64,000 bases of DNA from the NCBI GenBank assembly GCA_020809705.1, contig CP085826.1:6448001-6512000 (forward strand), in the 5' to 3' direction. Both the position numbers and the translations under genes were made by a program. Below are positions 35,201 through 47,038 of the stretch, piece after piece (positions within the stretch are counted from its first letter, which is position 1; the number at the start of each line of letters is the position of its first letter). Origin of the DNA: Calonectria ilicicola (taxonomy: Eukaryota; Ascomycota; Sordariomycetes; Hypocreales; Nectriaceae). Below the pieces are notes generated by a model that worked only from the letters and a program-made list of their open reading frames with translations, was not told where the DNA came from and searched no databases.

Positions 35201-38155
35201 AACACTCTGCTGCTGCTGAGCGGAACCTTTTGATTTTGCTTCTGTGCGGAATGCAAACAGGTAGTCTGCTTGTCCCTGTTGATCGCCGGCACCCGGCCAT
35301 GGCTCGCTTAGGATAGGGCTTCATCGGGCGATCCGAGCGGGTTTGGGCTCTCTGTTGATGTCATGATATGGGTTCCCCAAGGCAACTGAACTGATGCATC
35401 TCACCCAGTTCAGCACCCAACTGCACCCCCATGGCAGTGCATCCCACCTTTTTGTGCCTCCAATACCACCCACCGCTCCACAACATTAAGTAGCCGAGAG
35501 CCCGTAATATGCAGGTTGGCTGCTCGGCCGACCAGGGACGTATGCGTCTCTATCCAGCGCCGTGTTATACGAGCCGTGGCCAAGTCACCTGCTGCCGTGC
35601 CGTTGGCTCAAAGTTCTCTCTCTTGTGCCATGTAGGCCCGGGACAGGGGTCGCATCGCCAGTTGGTGACTGAGAGGTGCTGGTTTCCGGCCCTATACAAC
35701 AATCGCCATGATGATCAGTCACCATCTTCCATCCCGCTACTGTACCACGGCCCTAGCAGAAAGTCAATGCTTAGCTGCCACCCTCTAAGGCAGCATTCCC
35801 TCGTATTCAACCGCCGAATCATTTCTTAATTCTTTTTTCTGTCTCTCGTTCGAACCACAGCCTCCCGTCTGACGATCGGCTGTTCGGCATTTTCCCATTG
35901 GGGCAGTTGCCATGGCATTGCTTCCACTTGCACAATGGCTTTACTGCGTCTCGGCTTACACAACTTTTCAACGACAACATTCTCCAGGATGCCCCGAGAA
36001 AACCGTCATATCGGAATGAGGAATCAGGCTTCCGCCCAAGCATAAGCATAGATGCACGCTGGCGCGTGGTGGCTGCATCCATGCCCCGATGCAGCGGAGC
36101 AAGGCCAGCGCCATGGCCGCAAGCTCGATGCTTTGCAACTTTATCTGCTGATTGGCTGCACCAAACGCCATCTCGTACTTCTCGTCATACTGACTCTAGG
36201 GCTTGATCACTACAGACGTGCTGCGGTAACCAACGCCCGCTCTGGATGGCCCATTAGCTTCTCTTTTGTGCATGTTTAATCTCTGCTATAAGCAAGCCAG
36301 AACTCTCCTCCCCAGCCACGAAGCTAATCTGCAACACTACATGGCTACATGGCACCTCCACATGGCATACTGTAGTTCTTGGGAAACAAGCTTGAGCTTA
36401 CATTTGCTGATCCAGCCTCTCAGAGCCAGGCCCTGACCGCCACCGGAGCGGTTTCTCACCTCATCGGCCGATTGAGCCGTGCCAAGTCTCGTCTGCCCAG
36501 AGCTCCGCAACGGGGATCTAGGCCTTTGGCTCCGTTCCTACATGGCTCTGCATGCGTGCTCCACACCTCCGAAACAATGGTACATGCTCTCTTGCTGGCA
36601 TCGACACCGGATGACGGGTCTGGTTCTTTTGCCTTTGGCTTGTCCATCGTGAGTCGATTGGCGGCTCGCCATGACCGGCAACCCTGGTTGGACAGCAAGA
36701 ATAAGCTGCATGCCCCCGGCAAGACTAACCATCTCGATGCCCGAGCGCTCTCGACTGTCACATAGACCGCATACGCCTCTGCTATGCAATGGTATCATCA
36801 GAGGCCGGCAATTATATGTATATGTATTATGCTTTTCTTTGCAGCATTGTGGCGTTGGTTTCCACCCTCGACTCGTTGTATTGGGCTCTCATCACCATCG
36901 CCTCCCGACTTGACCGGCACGTGCTGGGAATGGCGATTATCGCTGCATGCCTGGTGCAACTTGACCCGGCTGGATTCATCGAGTCACTGGGAGGCCTTGA
37001 GCAGAATCAAACCACCCCGTCATCCGTCATGTTCAGCTGCAGGGAGCTTGGCTGCGGCCAGTTCCGGTTTTGCTCACTTTTCTTTGGGCTGCCAGGTTCC
37101 CAGGAACCACAACCTGGCCGTTCTAGCCCACCATCTTTATCTGATGCTAGTTCAGTCTAGTGGTGGTTTTCCCTCGTATTTTCTTTTTGCCTTGACAGGT
37201 GTGCCTGGGTGTCGAACCCGAGCCGCCTCTTAATTCTACCATTCATCCAATCATGTTATCAAAATGCAGCGGTAGACATCGTTCAAAGAAACAAAGCTGA
37301 TGGCGTGCTGATCAATGTCTCAACCCGTAACTGTCCTGCTGTCCTGTTATTTCCACTATTATCAAGCACATCAGATGCATGGCGCTGTAAAAAGTTCCGC
37401 GCTTTGAAGCTTGCACCACTTGTGTCTCTCGACTGGGTCAAGGATGACATGGAGGGAGCCTATGAGCCCGACATGTTTGCCTTACTGTTGCAAATCCGCG
37501 GACCCAGCTTGAAGCGCCAAAATCCTTGCTCGCCGAGATGCTCCGTTCCGACCTCTGAGCCTATGACTGGGACTAAACCGGTGACCTCCCTCATGCATGA
37601 TACTGACATCACCTTCAGACTTCACCTCCAAATCAAACCAGGCCGGCTGAACTGAAGCCGGACCTTGTCTTTGTTTGTCTAGCCTTTCCCCACTAAGCAT
37701 CATCACATTCTCTCATGCACTACGCTGTTGTCCTAGCGAGGTTCAGCCACATCACTCAACACCTTCGAATAGGCTTCAAGTTGGCTCTGCCGTATCACAG
37801 CTTGGCGCAGATACCCCTGTTCTTGTTGCTTCTGGCTGCATTCGGTCACTAGACTAATGCAACCGAAGGCGGGGATGAGATGAGAGCTCCGTGCTGGACT
37901 CGCCTTTGTATACTATGGACTGGCACGTTACGTCTGTTGCTCCTACAGAGCATGCAAGTATAAACATGCCACCCAACCTCCTTCATGTCGATGTTCTTCC
38001 AACCACTTTCTGCAGTTGCTTCCAGACCGACTCTACTCTTGAGTAACTCCTTCGTTCAGGTTACTTAAGTCTCTCGCTCAACCTCATCCTGTCGCTTGCT
38101 CACTGCTTCCACCTTTTGGTAATCTTCCACCAAGATATCAGTTATATTGTTCATC
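32256..38155. other. 5.9-kb gene-poor region
   Basis: From 32,256 to about 34,400 the DNA is strongly AT-rich with stops in every frame. From about 34,500 to 38,150 it is more balanced and holds only short frames (for example 34753-35142, 36379-36765 and 37209-37655 plus) with no motif I recognise. The last part is the promoter and leader of the GPI-protein gene. No transposase, reverse transcriptase or terminal repeat was spotted. Confidence 0.45.
37959..37964 (+). promoter_or_regulatory. Candidate TATA box of the GPI cell-wall protein gene
   Basis: TATAAA on the plus strand, 192 bases before the start codon at 38156. A pyrimidine-rich leader follows, as in strongly expressed fungal genes. 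Confidence 0.45.
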
Positions 38156-39532
38156 ATGCGGTTCACTGCATCCTTGCTGCTTCTCACAACCTCGGCTCTG
38201 GCCAGCCAGCTTCAGCCCAGAGGTGATTATGGGGATGATGGCAAAGGCGACTATGGCCATGGAGAGAAGACAAACTATGTCACCGAAGTGGACTACACCA
38301 CTTATACGACAGTTTGTCCTGTGACCGAAACCAAGACGTATGGTGGAAAAGAGACTACGATCACTTACACCACCACCTCTACGGTTGTCGAGGCTATTCA
38401 CACTACCGAATATGAGCATGTGACTCTCCCAGGTGCAACCAAGACTGAGGTTGAGGTTGGATACACCACTTACACAACGGTTTGTCCCGTGACAGTTACG
38501 AAGACAGTCGAGGGCAAACCCACCACCGTCGTTTATACGACTACCTCAACGGTGACCGAGGCTATCAAGAGCACCGATTACACCAAGGTCTACGTCCCTG
38601 GAGAGACCAAGACCGCTGTGGATGTTGAATACACCACTTACACCACTGTCTGCCCCGTGACCCTCACCAAGACTATCGAGGGCAAACCCACTACTGTCGT
38701 TTATACGACTACCTCTACAGTGACTGAGGTTGTTAAGAGCACCGATTACACCAAGGTCTACATTCCTGGAGAGACTAAGACTGCTGTGGATGTTGAATAC
38801 ACCACTTATACAACAGTTTGCCCAGTAACACTCACCAAGACTATCGAGGGTAAACCCACCACCGTCGTTTATACGACTACCTCTACAGTGACCGAGGCTG
38901 TCAAGAGCACTGATTACACCAAAGTCTTCATTCCTGGAGCGACCAAGACTGCTGTGGATGTTGAATACACCACTTACACCACTGTCTGCCCCGTCACTGT
39001 CACAAAGACAATTGAAGGCAAGGAAACCACCGTGGTTTACACGACAACATCGGTCGTCAAGGAGGCAGTGCCTACAACTATCTACGACCACGTTAAGCAG
39101 CCTGACGTCACAAAGTACCAGACTGAAGTGGCCTACATCACTCAGACCAGCCTCTGTCCTGTTACTGAGACCAAGACAATCAGCGGAAAGGAAGTCACTC
39201 TCGTTCACACTTCCACTCAGTACATTGTCAAGACATACAAGACGACTCTCGATACATACAAGACAATCTACAAGACCGCCAACGAATACAAGGTGCACAC
39301 CGAGTACAGCAAGGTACTCATTACCGTGGGTGGAGGTACCGTCGTTGAGACTGTCGTACCTGAGACGACCGTTCAGCTCCCCGCGACTGAGGTCGTTACG
39401 AAGCCGGCTGAGACTGTCAGCACTGCCGGCGCTGTCACACCGGCTCCATCGGTAGTCACTGGCGCTGCTGTCGTCAACTCACCGGTGTTCGCCTTGATGG
39501 CCGGTATTATGGGTGCTATCGCGCTCCTGTAA
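38156..39532 (+). CDS. GPI-anchored Thr/Tyr-rich repeat cell-wall protein
   Basis: Predicted secreted wall protein of 458 aa in a single exon. A signal peptide (MRFTASLLLLTTSALA, residues 1-16) precedes an Asp/Gly-rich spacer. About six tandem units of 56 residues follow, built as (V)xYTTYTTVCPVTxTKT, GKxTTVVYTTTSTVTEA, then KSTDYTKV and PGxTKTAVD. Each unit has one Cys in VCPVT. Units 3 and 4 are almost identical; the sixth is diverged and leads to a Lys/Tyr-rich part. A Thr/Val/Ala-rich stalk then ends in a hydrophobic tail (FALMAGIMGAIALL) typical of GPI addition. High Thr content implies heavy O-mannosylation. Structural wall or adhesin-like role is inference; no catalytic domain is visible. 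The ATG at 38156 opens the signal peptide and is preferred over non-ATG codons upstream. Confidence 0.88.
   Translation: MRFTASLLLLTTSALASQLQPRGDYGDDGKGDYGHGEKTNYVTEVDYTTYTTVCPVTETKTYGGKETTITYTTTSTVVEAIHTTEYEHVTLPGATKTEVEVGYTTYTTVCPVTVTKTVEGKPTTVVYTTTSTVTEAIKSTDYTKVYVPGETKTAVDVEYTTYTTVCPVTLTKTIEGKPTTVVYTTTSTVTEVVKSTDYTKVYIPGETKTAVDVEYTTYTTVCPVTLTKTIEGKPTTVVYTTTSTVTEAVKSTDYTKVFIPGATKTAVDVEYTTYTTVCPVTVTKTIEGKETTVVYTTTSVVKEAVPTTIYDHVKQPDVTKYQTEVAYITQTSLCPVTETKTISGKEVTLVHTSTQYIVKTYKTTLDTYKTIYKTANEYKVHTEYSKVLITVGGGTVVETVVPETTVQLPATEVVTKPAETVSTAGAVTPAPSVVTGAAVVNSPVFALMAGIMGAIALL
38458..39120 (+). repeat. 168-bp coding tandem repeat of the GPI protein gene
   Basis: Four in-frame units of 168 bases (56 codons), with a more diverged unit before and after. 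The middle units are nearly identical at the nucleotide level, including third codon positions. That points to recent duplication or gene conversion. Copy number is likely to vary between strains. Confidence 0.85.
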
Positions 39533-42500
39533 GCCCATCGATAATGATCCATTTTCGTTCTTTCGTCCAGCTCCGATTCTATACAAGTTCAATTTTTGGG
39601 AGAAATATGCCGTTCAGGAAAAGGGACGGGTTTTTAATACAAACACCGATACATTCAGTCGGTGCACGCGCCGAACCAGGCAAATGACATCACGCTCGTT
39701 ACCATGACATGATGAAATCCTTCTCCCAGGTAATGCAGGAGATTCACGAATGAGACTGGACGAAGGTATTGTACGCTTTGTGGTGGGGATTCTTGGATTT
39801 AAAGGAAAAGACTTAATGATTTCTACTCGCTGGTCAATGACGAAAGTCTCTGAGGCGATGGCGGATGCCGATTGTGCTCGTACGAATCGGCATCGGCGCC
39901 AATTAATTCTATTGTATATATTTTAGTTTCTACTCTCTTCATTGTGTGGCTGATTATTTGGACACTCGATGAATAAACAAAGAGACACATTTGCTGTCTT
40001 GATTTGCAGATCCATGCCTCGTGTGATTGTAATGACAAGTGAATCAAAATTTCAAGCCCGTCCTTTTGACTCACCCTTTTATATTATGGCAAAATGACTC
40101 CTTCCCTCCAAAATACACAGAGAAAACAGGATTATTGTGCCGGGTGAGTTGCAAAAAAATTAGCGCGCGCGACACAAATGACAGCGCCGTGTCATTGAGA
40201 ATACACAATCATCAATGCGGATAAACCAACGATGGTGTTTTACCAAAATATTGTTTTTAATGAGAAAAAAAAAAGATATCTTGCATGGTAAGTATGTCTG
40301 TTGGTCTTATAGAGTGGTTTTTATTGTTCACTAGCTTCCGTTATTCTATTGTCCCCTTGTTTATAGCTACTGTTTGAGGAAACTCAGAAAGCCCTGGTGC
40401 TCAATATTAACAATGATTAACATTCAAGTTATTTTTATTCCGATTCAGTTCTGGAGGATTGGCCATTGCCAGTTCGTAACTCTCATGTACTTCGCCACGC
40501 AAAAGTTATTTTATTTTCTGAAAAGGGCAAAAGAATGGATAAGCATTCTATAGGTCCTGAATCACTAATATTGATCCTTTGCATTCTTTTTTTCCCCTTT
40601 CTTTATTGTATGGAGTACTCAGAGGAGCTCACCCAATTTTGGAATTTGGATACTGAAGCAAAGTTCCTAAAGAATAACACGAACGGTGATGTCAATGTTT
40701 AGGGGAAGTGGTGTCGTCTGATACCAATTCTCCTGATATTACGGGATCGTGTTCCCTTTCCTCGTCTAATCTCCATGGGTCTCTAATCCTGAATAACATA
40801 CTCAACCTTGGCAATTATCTTGATGAAAAACAAGGTTGACAAACGCCGATATATGTATATATACTTCTCTGGTTCACACCTCTTGTGCTCTTCCTCTCAG
40901 CGAAATTTGGGAAGCTTGCCAATTCCAACATACACCCGTCTATGCTCGGTACTCGTCCATGATGTCCGTTGGGTTTTGTGAGTTGTTTAGGTTTGAGCCA
41001 TACATTATCAGCCTTGCCGTTAGTAATTTCATAGTCTCTGAAGATGTCTCCATCAATGAGCTTCAAGTAAGACACTGTAGAATTCCTAAGTCATGGAGTT
41101 TGGGTGGTTTATTATTCCACAACGTCATTGGTTGGATGGCTCATCTTCTTCCAGCCATTTTGAACTTGCATATTACGTCAACTAGCAAGCGCAATCTTTA
41201 TTTTCACCGCATCAACGGCCACATAGAAGTCGGGTTCTTCTCATTTCCATTTTGGCTTACCGTTTCGACACCGTAAAACGTGCATAAATTCTGCATAAAT
41301 CGACGAGGGTGTGCCGCCTTACAGGCCAGAAAGGCGGCGAGGGAGCTAGGCCTAATCCGACCACAGCGGAACTTGGACAATGGCAACGCCGGAATTCACC
41401 ATCACAGGGTTTGCTAGTTCAGAGACAAAGAAGATACGAACCTACCCAGTCAATGACATTCGAAATTACGTAGAGGGCGCACATTTCAAAGTAATTACGG
41501 GACTGGCGGCCGAACACGGCAAGCATTGTGTGTGTGTGCGTGTGAGAAATGGCATCATGAGGTTGGTCTTAGATAAACCTTGGTCAGAGTCGAATAAGCA
41601 TTTGCCTTGTCATGAACCTCACGAAACATGAAGTTACAACGTGATTATGACGACGACGAAGCAATAGGCGCGTACTACCTTCTTTTCCTGCCTCCGCCGC
41701 TCCTGGTTCGTCTTTGCTGCAATGCTAATGGGAGGGAGGGAACGAAAGCAGCCATTCATGATGCTCGCGGCTGTCCCCCCCTGCATTCGCCAGCATGAGC
41801 CGAGAACCAACCAAGTTGGGGAGTTGAAACACTCAAACGGAACGAATGCCACCTACCGTGATATTCCATGGGTACCGTTTGCTGTCACCGACCGTCTTTC
41901 CCATGCCTCTCTCCCCGGTCAATCATTCGTGCCCCCTTTTCCGTTATCAAGCGAGACGGGGAAATCCCACACTATTAGTCACCAGCGTCCATGGTATCGT
42001 AGCATTGTGCGCTCGAGAGACTCCATGTCACGTTTCAATAACCCCCTGGATCGCTGATGCTTTCTTTTGACCACTGAGGCCGCGTGTCTTAACGACCAAG
42101 GTTACCACGAGCCTCTCTATCTTAATAGGAGTAGAGCATTTCCGTCTGTGCCATTCCGCGGAATAGAGAAACCTAAGGAGCGTAAAATTGCGGCCGCAAC
42201 AACCTCCTCGGCAGCTCGGCAGGCACTTGTGGCTGGTGTTGAAGCCTATATTCGGCTTCGAAAAACATCGTGCCGGCTTCCATTGCATACGGGAAGGACC
42301 GACTCTGCCGCCGGGGATCGGCAAACTCACAGATCTCATCGTAACTTTTTCAATTGACTTTGTGGGTTTGGTTTGCGGAGCTTCACTTCGGCGTCGGGCG
42401 CCAGAGAACCTAGTACAATGGGTTATGCTTCCTCAACGCACGCCACGTCTCTCGACCCATCATGATTCGATGGTGGTGAGCCTAACCAACCCTTTTGCAC

Positions 42501-44129
42501 GCCCACTCAATTTAAACTGTACACACCTTTCCCTAGATTCTCAATTACCAAAGCAAACTACAACACGAGCCACACTCACGGCTCTTTCTTTTGCTGGTAG
42601 ATTCTATGCTACGCTTTGTCCCACTTGCCGACTTGATCCTCGGCTATTCCTAGAAAGATGGGGAGGATATTGTAAGCTCTGGCATCGTTGACTCATCGAA
42701 TCTACTATCGAGCACGCGGCATTTAAGAGTTGGCAAAAGCACTGTCCACGATGTGATCGTCCCAGCATCGCGTACTTGTTCCGGTCACTTGCGTCGGCGC
42801 CCGACGGACTCTTAATCCACGTTGATATAGCCTACATGCCTCCCTATAACTGCACATGCAGAGGCCGGTGTCTGGACTTTGCACTACCCCATCTCAAGTT
42901 TCCCAGGGTCTTTCTATAGAATAAGCTCATATTGTGGTCCAAACTTGTATATTTCTCAATGCAACTACTGCTGCCTTTCCAGCTAGTTGCTGGAGTGGAA
43001 GCAAGCTGGCATAAACGCCAGCGGACCGACAAACACACTATCCAAGCTCCCACTTGGACCAACTCTTGGGCATCTTACTGTCGATCCCATTGCTAGCTCC
43101 CACCTTCATGCCCGCGGCATGAAAGCTCCGCGTGCGCCAACACCATCTAGTCCGTCAAGTGACGACTAGAGTCGACAACTTCATATATTGTCAAGCTTAA
43201 ACTGCCGAGCTAGCTCACCCGCCCCTTGCTCAAGCGCCTGGAGCTAGGCTATACGTCGGGATAATCTGGGCAATTCAGGCACTCACGGTGCTAAGATAAC
43301 TATGCCCGATGCTATGGACGAACCATGGTGTCTAACCGAAACCTCGGTCCCCAGCGGCTTGCTGAAGGGGGGCACTATCTTTGACCCCTCTTGGCGGGTT
43401 CAACGTCATAAAACGTCCGTGATCTATCACACCGGGTGAGGGGTCGCGGCAAAGGCTGGCTTCTGATTGCTTCACAACGGCGACCTTTTACAGCTGAGGA
43501 AGCAAGAGCTGGTCCGGGAGCAGCGGGTATATTATATCACTGGAGATGCATTATGCCTGCACGTCAAACCGGCCAACATGAAGCAGATTGATTGGCATGT
43601 TCGTTGTGGAAACAAGGAGCGCTGCAAAAAGAAAGATCTGATTGTGTCTGGAAATAGACAAAACCCCCTTTTTTTTCGGCGTACCGTACCTGAATTGTAC
43701 CCTTCACGACCAGGGTTTTAAGTGCTTGCATTGGGAGGAAGGTGGGAGGGATTTCGGATTTGGGGGTGTGCCTTGCGTATTCCAGGCGTATCCGTTGCTA
43801 TACACGGAAGTGAGGGAGGAAACACTAGTTGGCGGATAATCATTTGGGGTGATGCAAGGCGCTGGAGCTAGGGGAGTGATGCTATCGAGTGAGTGATTGA
43901 CCTAAAGAGACGCTGTCAAAGCACAAGCTGGACCCATGACGTTGGAGCTGGGTCTCGGTCCCAGCTGTGGCGTTGAGGCTGCAGAAGCTGTGGTCTGGCG
44001 CCAAGCGTGATCAGACCACGAACAAGCAAATAATTCAGCAGTGATGTATTCTCTGTCATTTTTTTTGGGCTTTCTTTTTCCGCATCATTGAGCACTTTAT
44101 CATGAATAGATTAATCAGATGTCATGTGT

Positions 44130-44149
44130 AAAAAAAAAAAAAAAAAAAA
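44130..44149. repeat. Poly-A tract (20 nt)
   Basis: Homopolymer run in non-coding DNA; indel-prone. Confidence 0.9.
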
Positions 44150-44826
44150 GATCTTTTGCAGACCCCACGATTCTTTTCTTTTTTTGGAAGAATTTGATTC
44201 GTACAATGTATCTATTGGGAAAGATTGCGTGCCCCTGTGATTACTTGACATTTGACGCCACAGAACTCTCAGGTGGTCTCGAAATATCAATTTGATAGCC
44301 AAGACGAAAAAGGACAAAAATTAAATAAATAAATGATAAGAAAAAAAGTCCGTATACAAATTGCCTCTTTATTTTTTGTATTTATTTAGATAAAATATTT
44401 ATTTATCTTTACAAGTTAGGTCGAAAGATGGTGGGAAAAGTCCGAGATAGAGTAGCAATTGTGCTCACGCGTCAGCCCTCATGTATCAGGAAACGACAGC
44501 TGAGAACAGATTAGATGCAGTTAATCTATTTTCCGTCCAAGAATATCCCTCTCCGCTCGCTCTCTCTCTCTATTCCCGTCTCACAACTAACTCGCCGAGA
44601 TTCGCACGAGCTGGAGGCACTCGTGCCAATACAATACCCCACCAATTGTGTCATCCCCGCTCGCGACACCCCGACGGACTTGGCCCAGCGCCGCATGAAT
44701 TCTGGGAGATTGCACACAGCTCCCTCGCCCACATGAACATGGAGTTGCAACAGAAACCACTCTCTCCCCCCCCCCTTGGGCCACTTGGGGGTCCTCGGAG
44801 GGGGCCACGCACCCCCTCTCCCCTCC

Positions 44827-44844
44827 CTCTCTCTCTCTCTCTCT
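44827..44844. repeat. CT dinucleotide tract within a long pyrimidine block
   Basis: Nine CT units inside a C/T-rich block that also has C runs near 44766-44776. Non-coding in my reading. Confidence 0.85.
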
Positions 44845-47038
44845 CCCCTGGGCCCTTGACCCTGCCAGGGATCTTTGCAGCCCCCCCAATGGAAAAGATC
44901 CAGATAGATCTCCTAGCCAAGTTTCGCCCTTTGAGTTCGCGCCAGGCCCAGGCACAAGGGGCATCCGGACTGACAAGCTCACTGCCAGACTGGGTGCACC
45001 CCTGGCAATGCAACCTCCTTGTCATTAATGTTCCATTCCAAACTCCTCATGCCCTCTGGGATCTCCCTACAGCTCCCCCACTGGGAGCGCCTCCGGGATT
45101 GTCCTCTGCGAGCCAGATGCACAGGAGCGATCATCCGATAACCTTACCGTCCGCGCACCCCAGACCTGGATTCCTCATCCATCCATGGCCATCCCAGCTG
45201 CGCAACATGTTTCTTCGCTGCGCATATTAACACACCCACCCGTACTTGGCGCTGAGAAAAAACAAGAAAGAATAAAGGAAAAAAAGGAAGCACGTCAGTT
45301 CAGGTCATCAGGGACCTCCGTCGCTGCGAATAGCAACCCGAGCTCCCATCCATCATCTCCCGTAGCGGCCACTGTGGCTCCTCCTCTCCCTCCTCCTCCT
45401 TCTCCGGGGCGGGTACCTGCGTCCGGACAGCCCACCACCCCCGATGGCAAGTTTGGTAGCGCGCTGCAGGCATTGATTCTTGGTTCTCAGACAAGCAACA
45501 CCAGCAGCCTCGCCTCGCAGTCTGCCTTGATGGAACCCAACAGCCCTGGAGGAAACCATCAGAGGACCCTGCCCAAACCTTAGCCTCGGGCTAATTACAT
45601 GTGCAAACCAAACCATCCGTGCCTGAGCCCTTAAACGAAAAAGAAACGAGCAAAATGATCCCTGGGATACCGTCCTCCCGGCGCCATATCCCCACCCGAG
45701 CCTTCCATCGCCTGCGGAGCGCGTCCGGGTCGTCCGGCATAATCATCTTCGCATCCGCCCGGAAGAGCGTTCCTAGAGCCAGCTCGACAAACAAACATCC
45801 ATGCAGTAACTTTGCGCCGTCCTGGGGAGCCTCGTTGCTCTCCACCTGCCACTTTACCGACCCAGTGAAGCCTCTCCCATCTCCATCTTGGTAGTATCTG
45901 TCATTGCCTGCCCCCCCCCGGGCCCTTTCGTTTTGTTTTTTCGCGCATCCGGGGCCGGCACGGAACCCGTCCTCGGCCCTGCCAGAGTTTCTGGCTCGCT
46001 CCTGAACAAGGTAATATCGCGCGTGCTATAGCCCATTAAATGGCACGACTCTTGTCCCACAGGATCGCCCGACGGCCCTGGGACATTTGAGCATAACAAG
46101 GCCTTGTGTTTCGATCGGCGTGCCACGGCACGTGGGTTCCAGCCGAGGAACCCAACAGCCCGTGGCGATCCCTAGTAGCAGTAATTGGCCCAGGGCGCGT
46201 TTCAACTCTGGCCTCGCCCATCAACCTCGATATTAACACCCATCACGTTTCTAAAGGCGAGTTGACCGATGAATTAACAAACAAAAATAAATGACGTTGC
46301 TATTTTGATATCATGTAACCTTTCTATCTAAGTTTAGCCTTTGCCCCTGCATTCAACTGGCCAGCAGCGTCGTCCATCTTCGCTCGTTCAATCATCAAGC
46401 CCTCTTCCGATGGGGGGAGGCTCCATGCCAAAGACTGTCTATCTAGAAAAAAAAGAAAAACCAAAACCAAAAAAGACCAACTCCTGGGTATCCCTCAACA
46501 CTGTGAGCAGATTGTGACAAACAAAAAGAGAACATCAATGCAGTCAGAACGGCTAGACCTGTGCTAGTCCTTGGATCCTTCCAGAGTTCTCCATACCAAA
46601 TCTCAAAAAAAAAAAAACATGTTCCAAAATCCTCCAAACAAGAAACATCCCCATCAATCAAAAATCCATCCAGTGAAATGTGATTTCGCGGGAAATCCAT
46701 AAATGGGGCCAGCTGAATATAGGCCCTTTCTTTTTCTTTTCAGACCCACAGATAGCCCAATAAAAAGAAGCGAGAAAATCATGTGCGGTATCGGGTGTAA
46801 TATAGAGCATGAAACAAAGAAAGCATGAAGCAAAAGAAGTAAGGTACCATCAAGGGTCGGGGGAATAGTCGCTCCCGTGATGCCACCCTGGTATCAATAT
46901 CCGTATTTGTCCATCCTTCATAACATAGTGAGTGTCGAGGCCATTCGTAGCCTGGGATATACTAGTCGTAACAAAACTGTACCAAGAGAGTGTAAAGAAA
47001 AAAAAGATATAAACAATAATAAAAAAAGATGATGCTGA

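Larger units (their letters stand above)
39533..47038. other. 7.5-kb gene-poor region
   Basis: No gene could be supported. From 39.6 to 41.4 kb it is AT-rich. From 41.6 to 43.9 kb it is mixed, with short overlapping frames (for example 42188-42691 plus) of no known family. From 44.5 to 46.3 kb it is GC-rich and strongly pyrimidine-biased, with C runs and a CT block; the 249-codon frame at 44481-45230 lies here and looks low-complexity. The last 0.7 kb should be the 3' UTR of the Rua1-like gene. Confidence 0.45.

Noticed and set aside
37200..37240. GTGTCGAACCCGAG, resembling a tRNA T-arm
   Set aside because: No acceptor stem, D-arm or anticodon arm could be placed around it.
38546..39298. 250-codon frame antisense to the GPI protein repeats
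   Set aside because: A by-product of the tandem coding repeat; it has no start context or family match and lies inside a clear secreted protein.
44481..45230. 249-codon open frame in the pyrimidine-rich block
   Set aside because: Pro/Leu/Ser low-complexity product created by CT- and C-rich DNA; overlapping frames on the other strand are equally long, and no domain is recognised.
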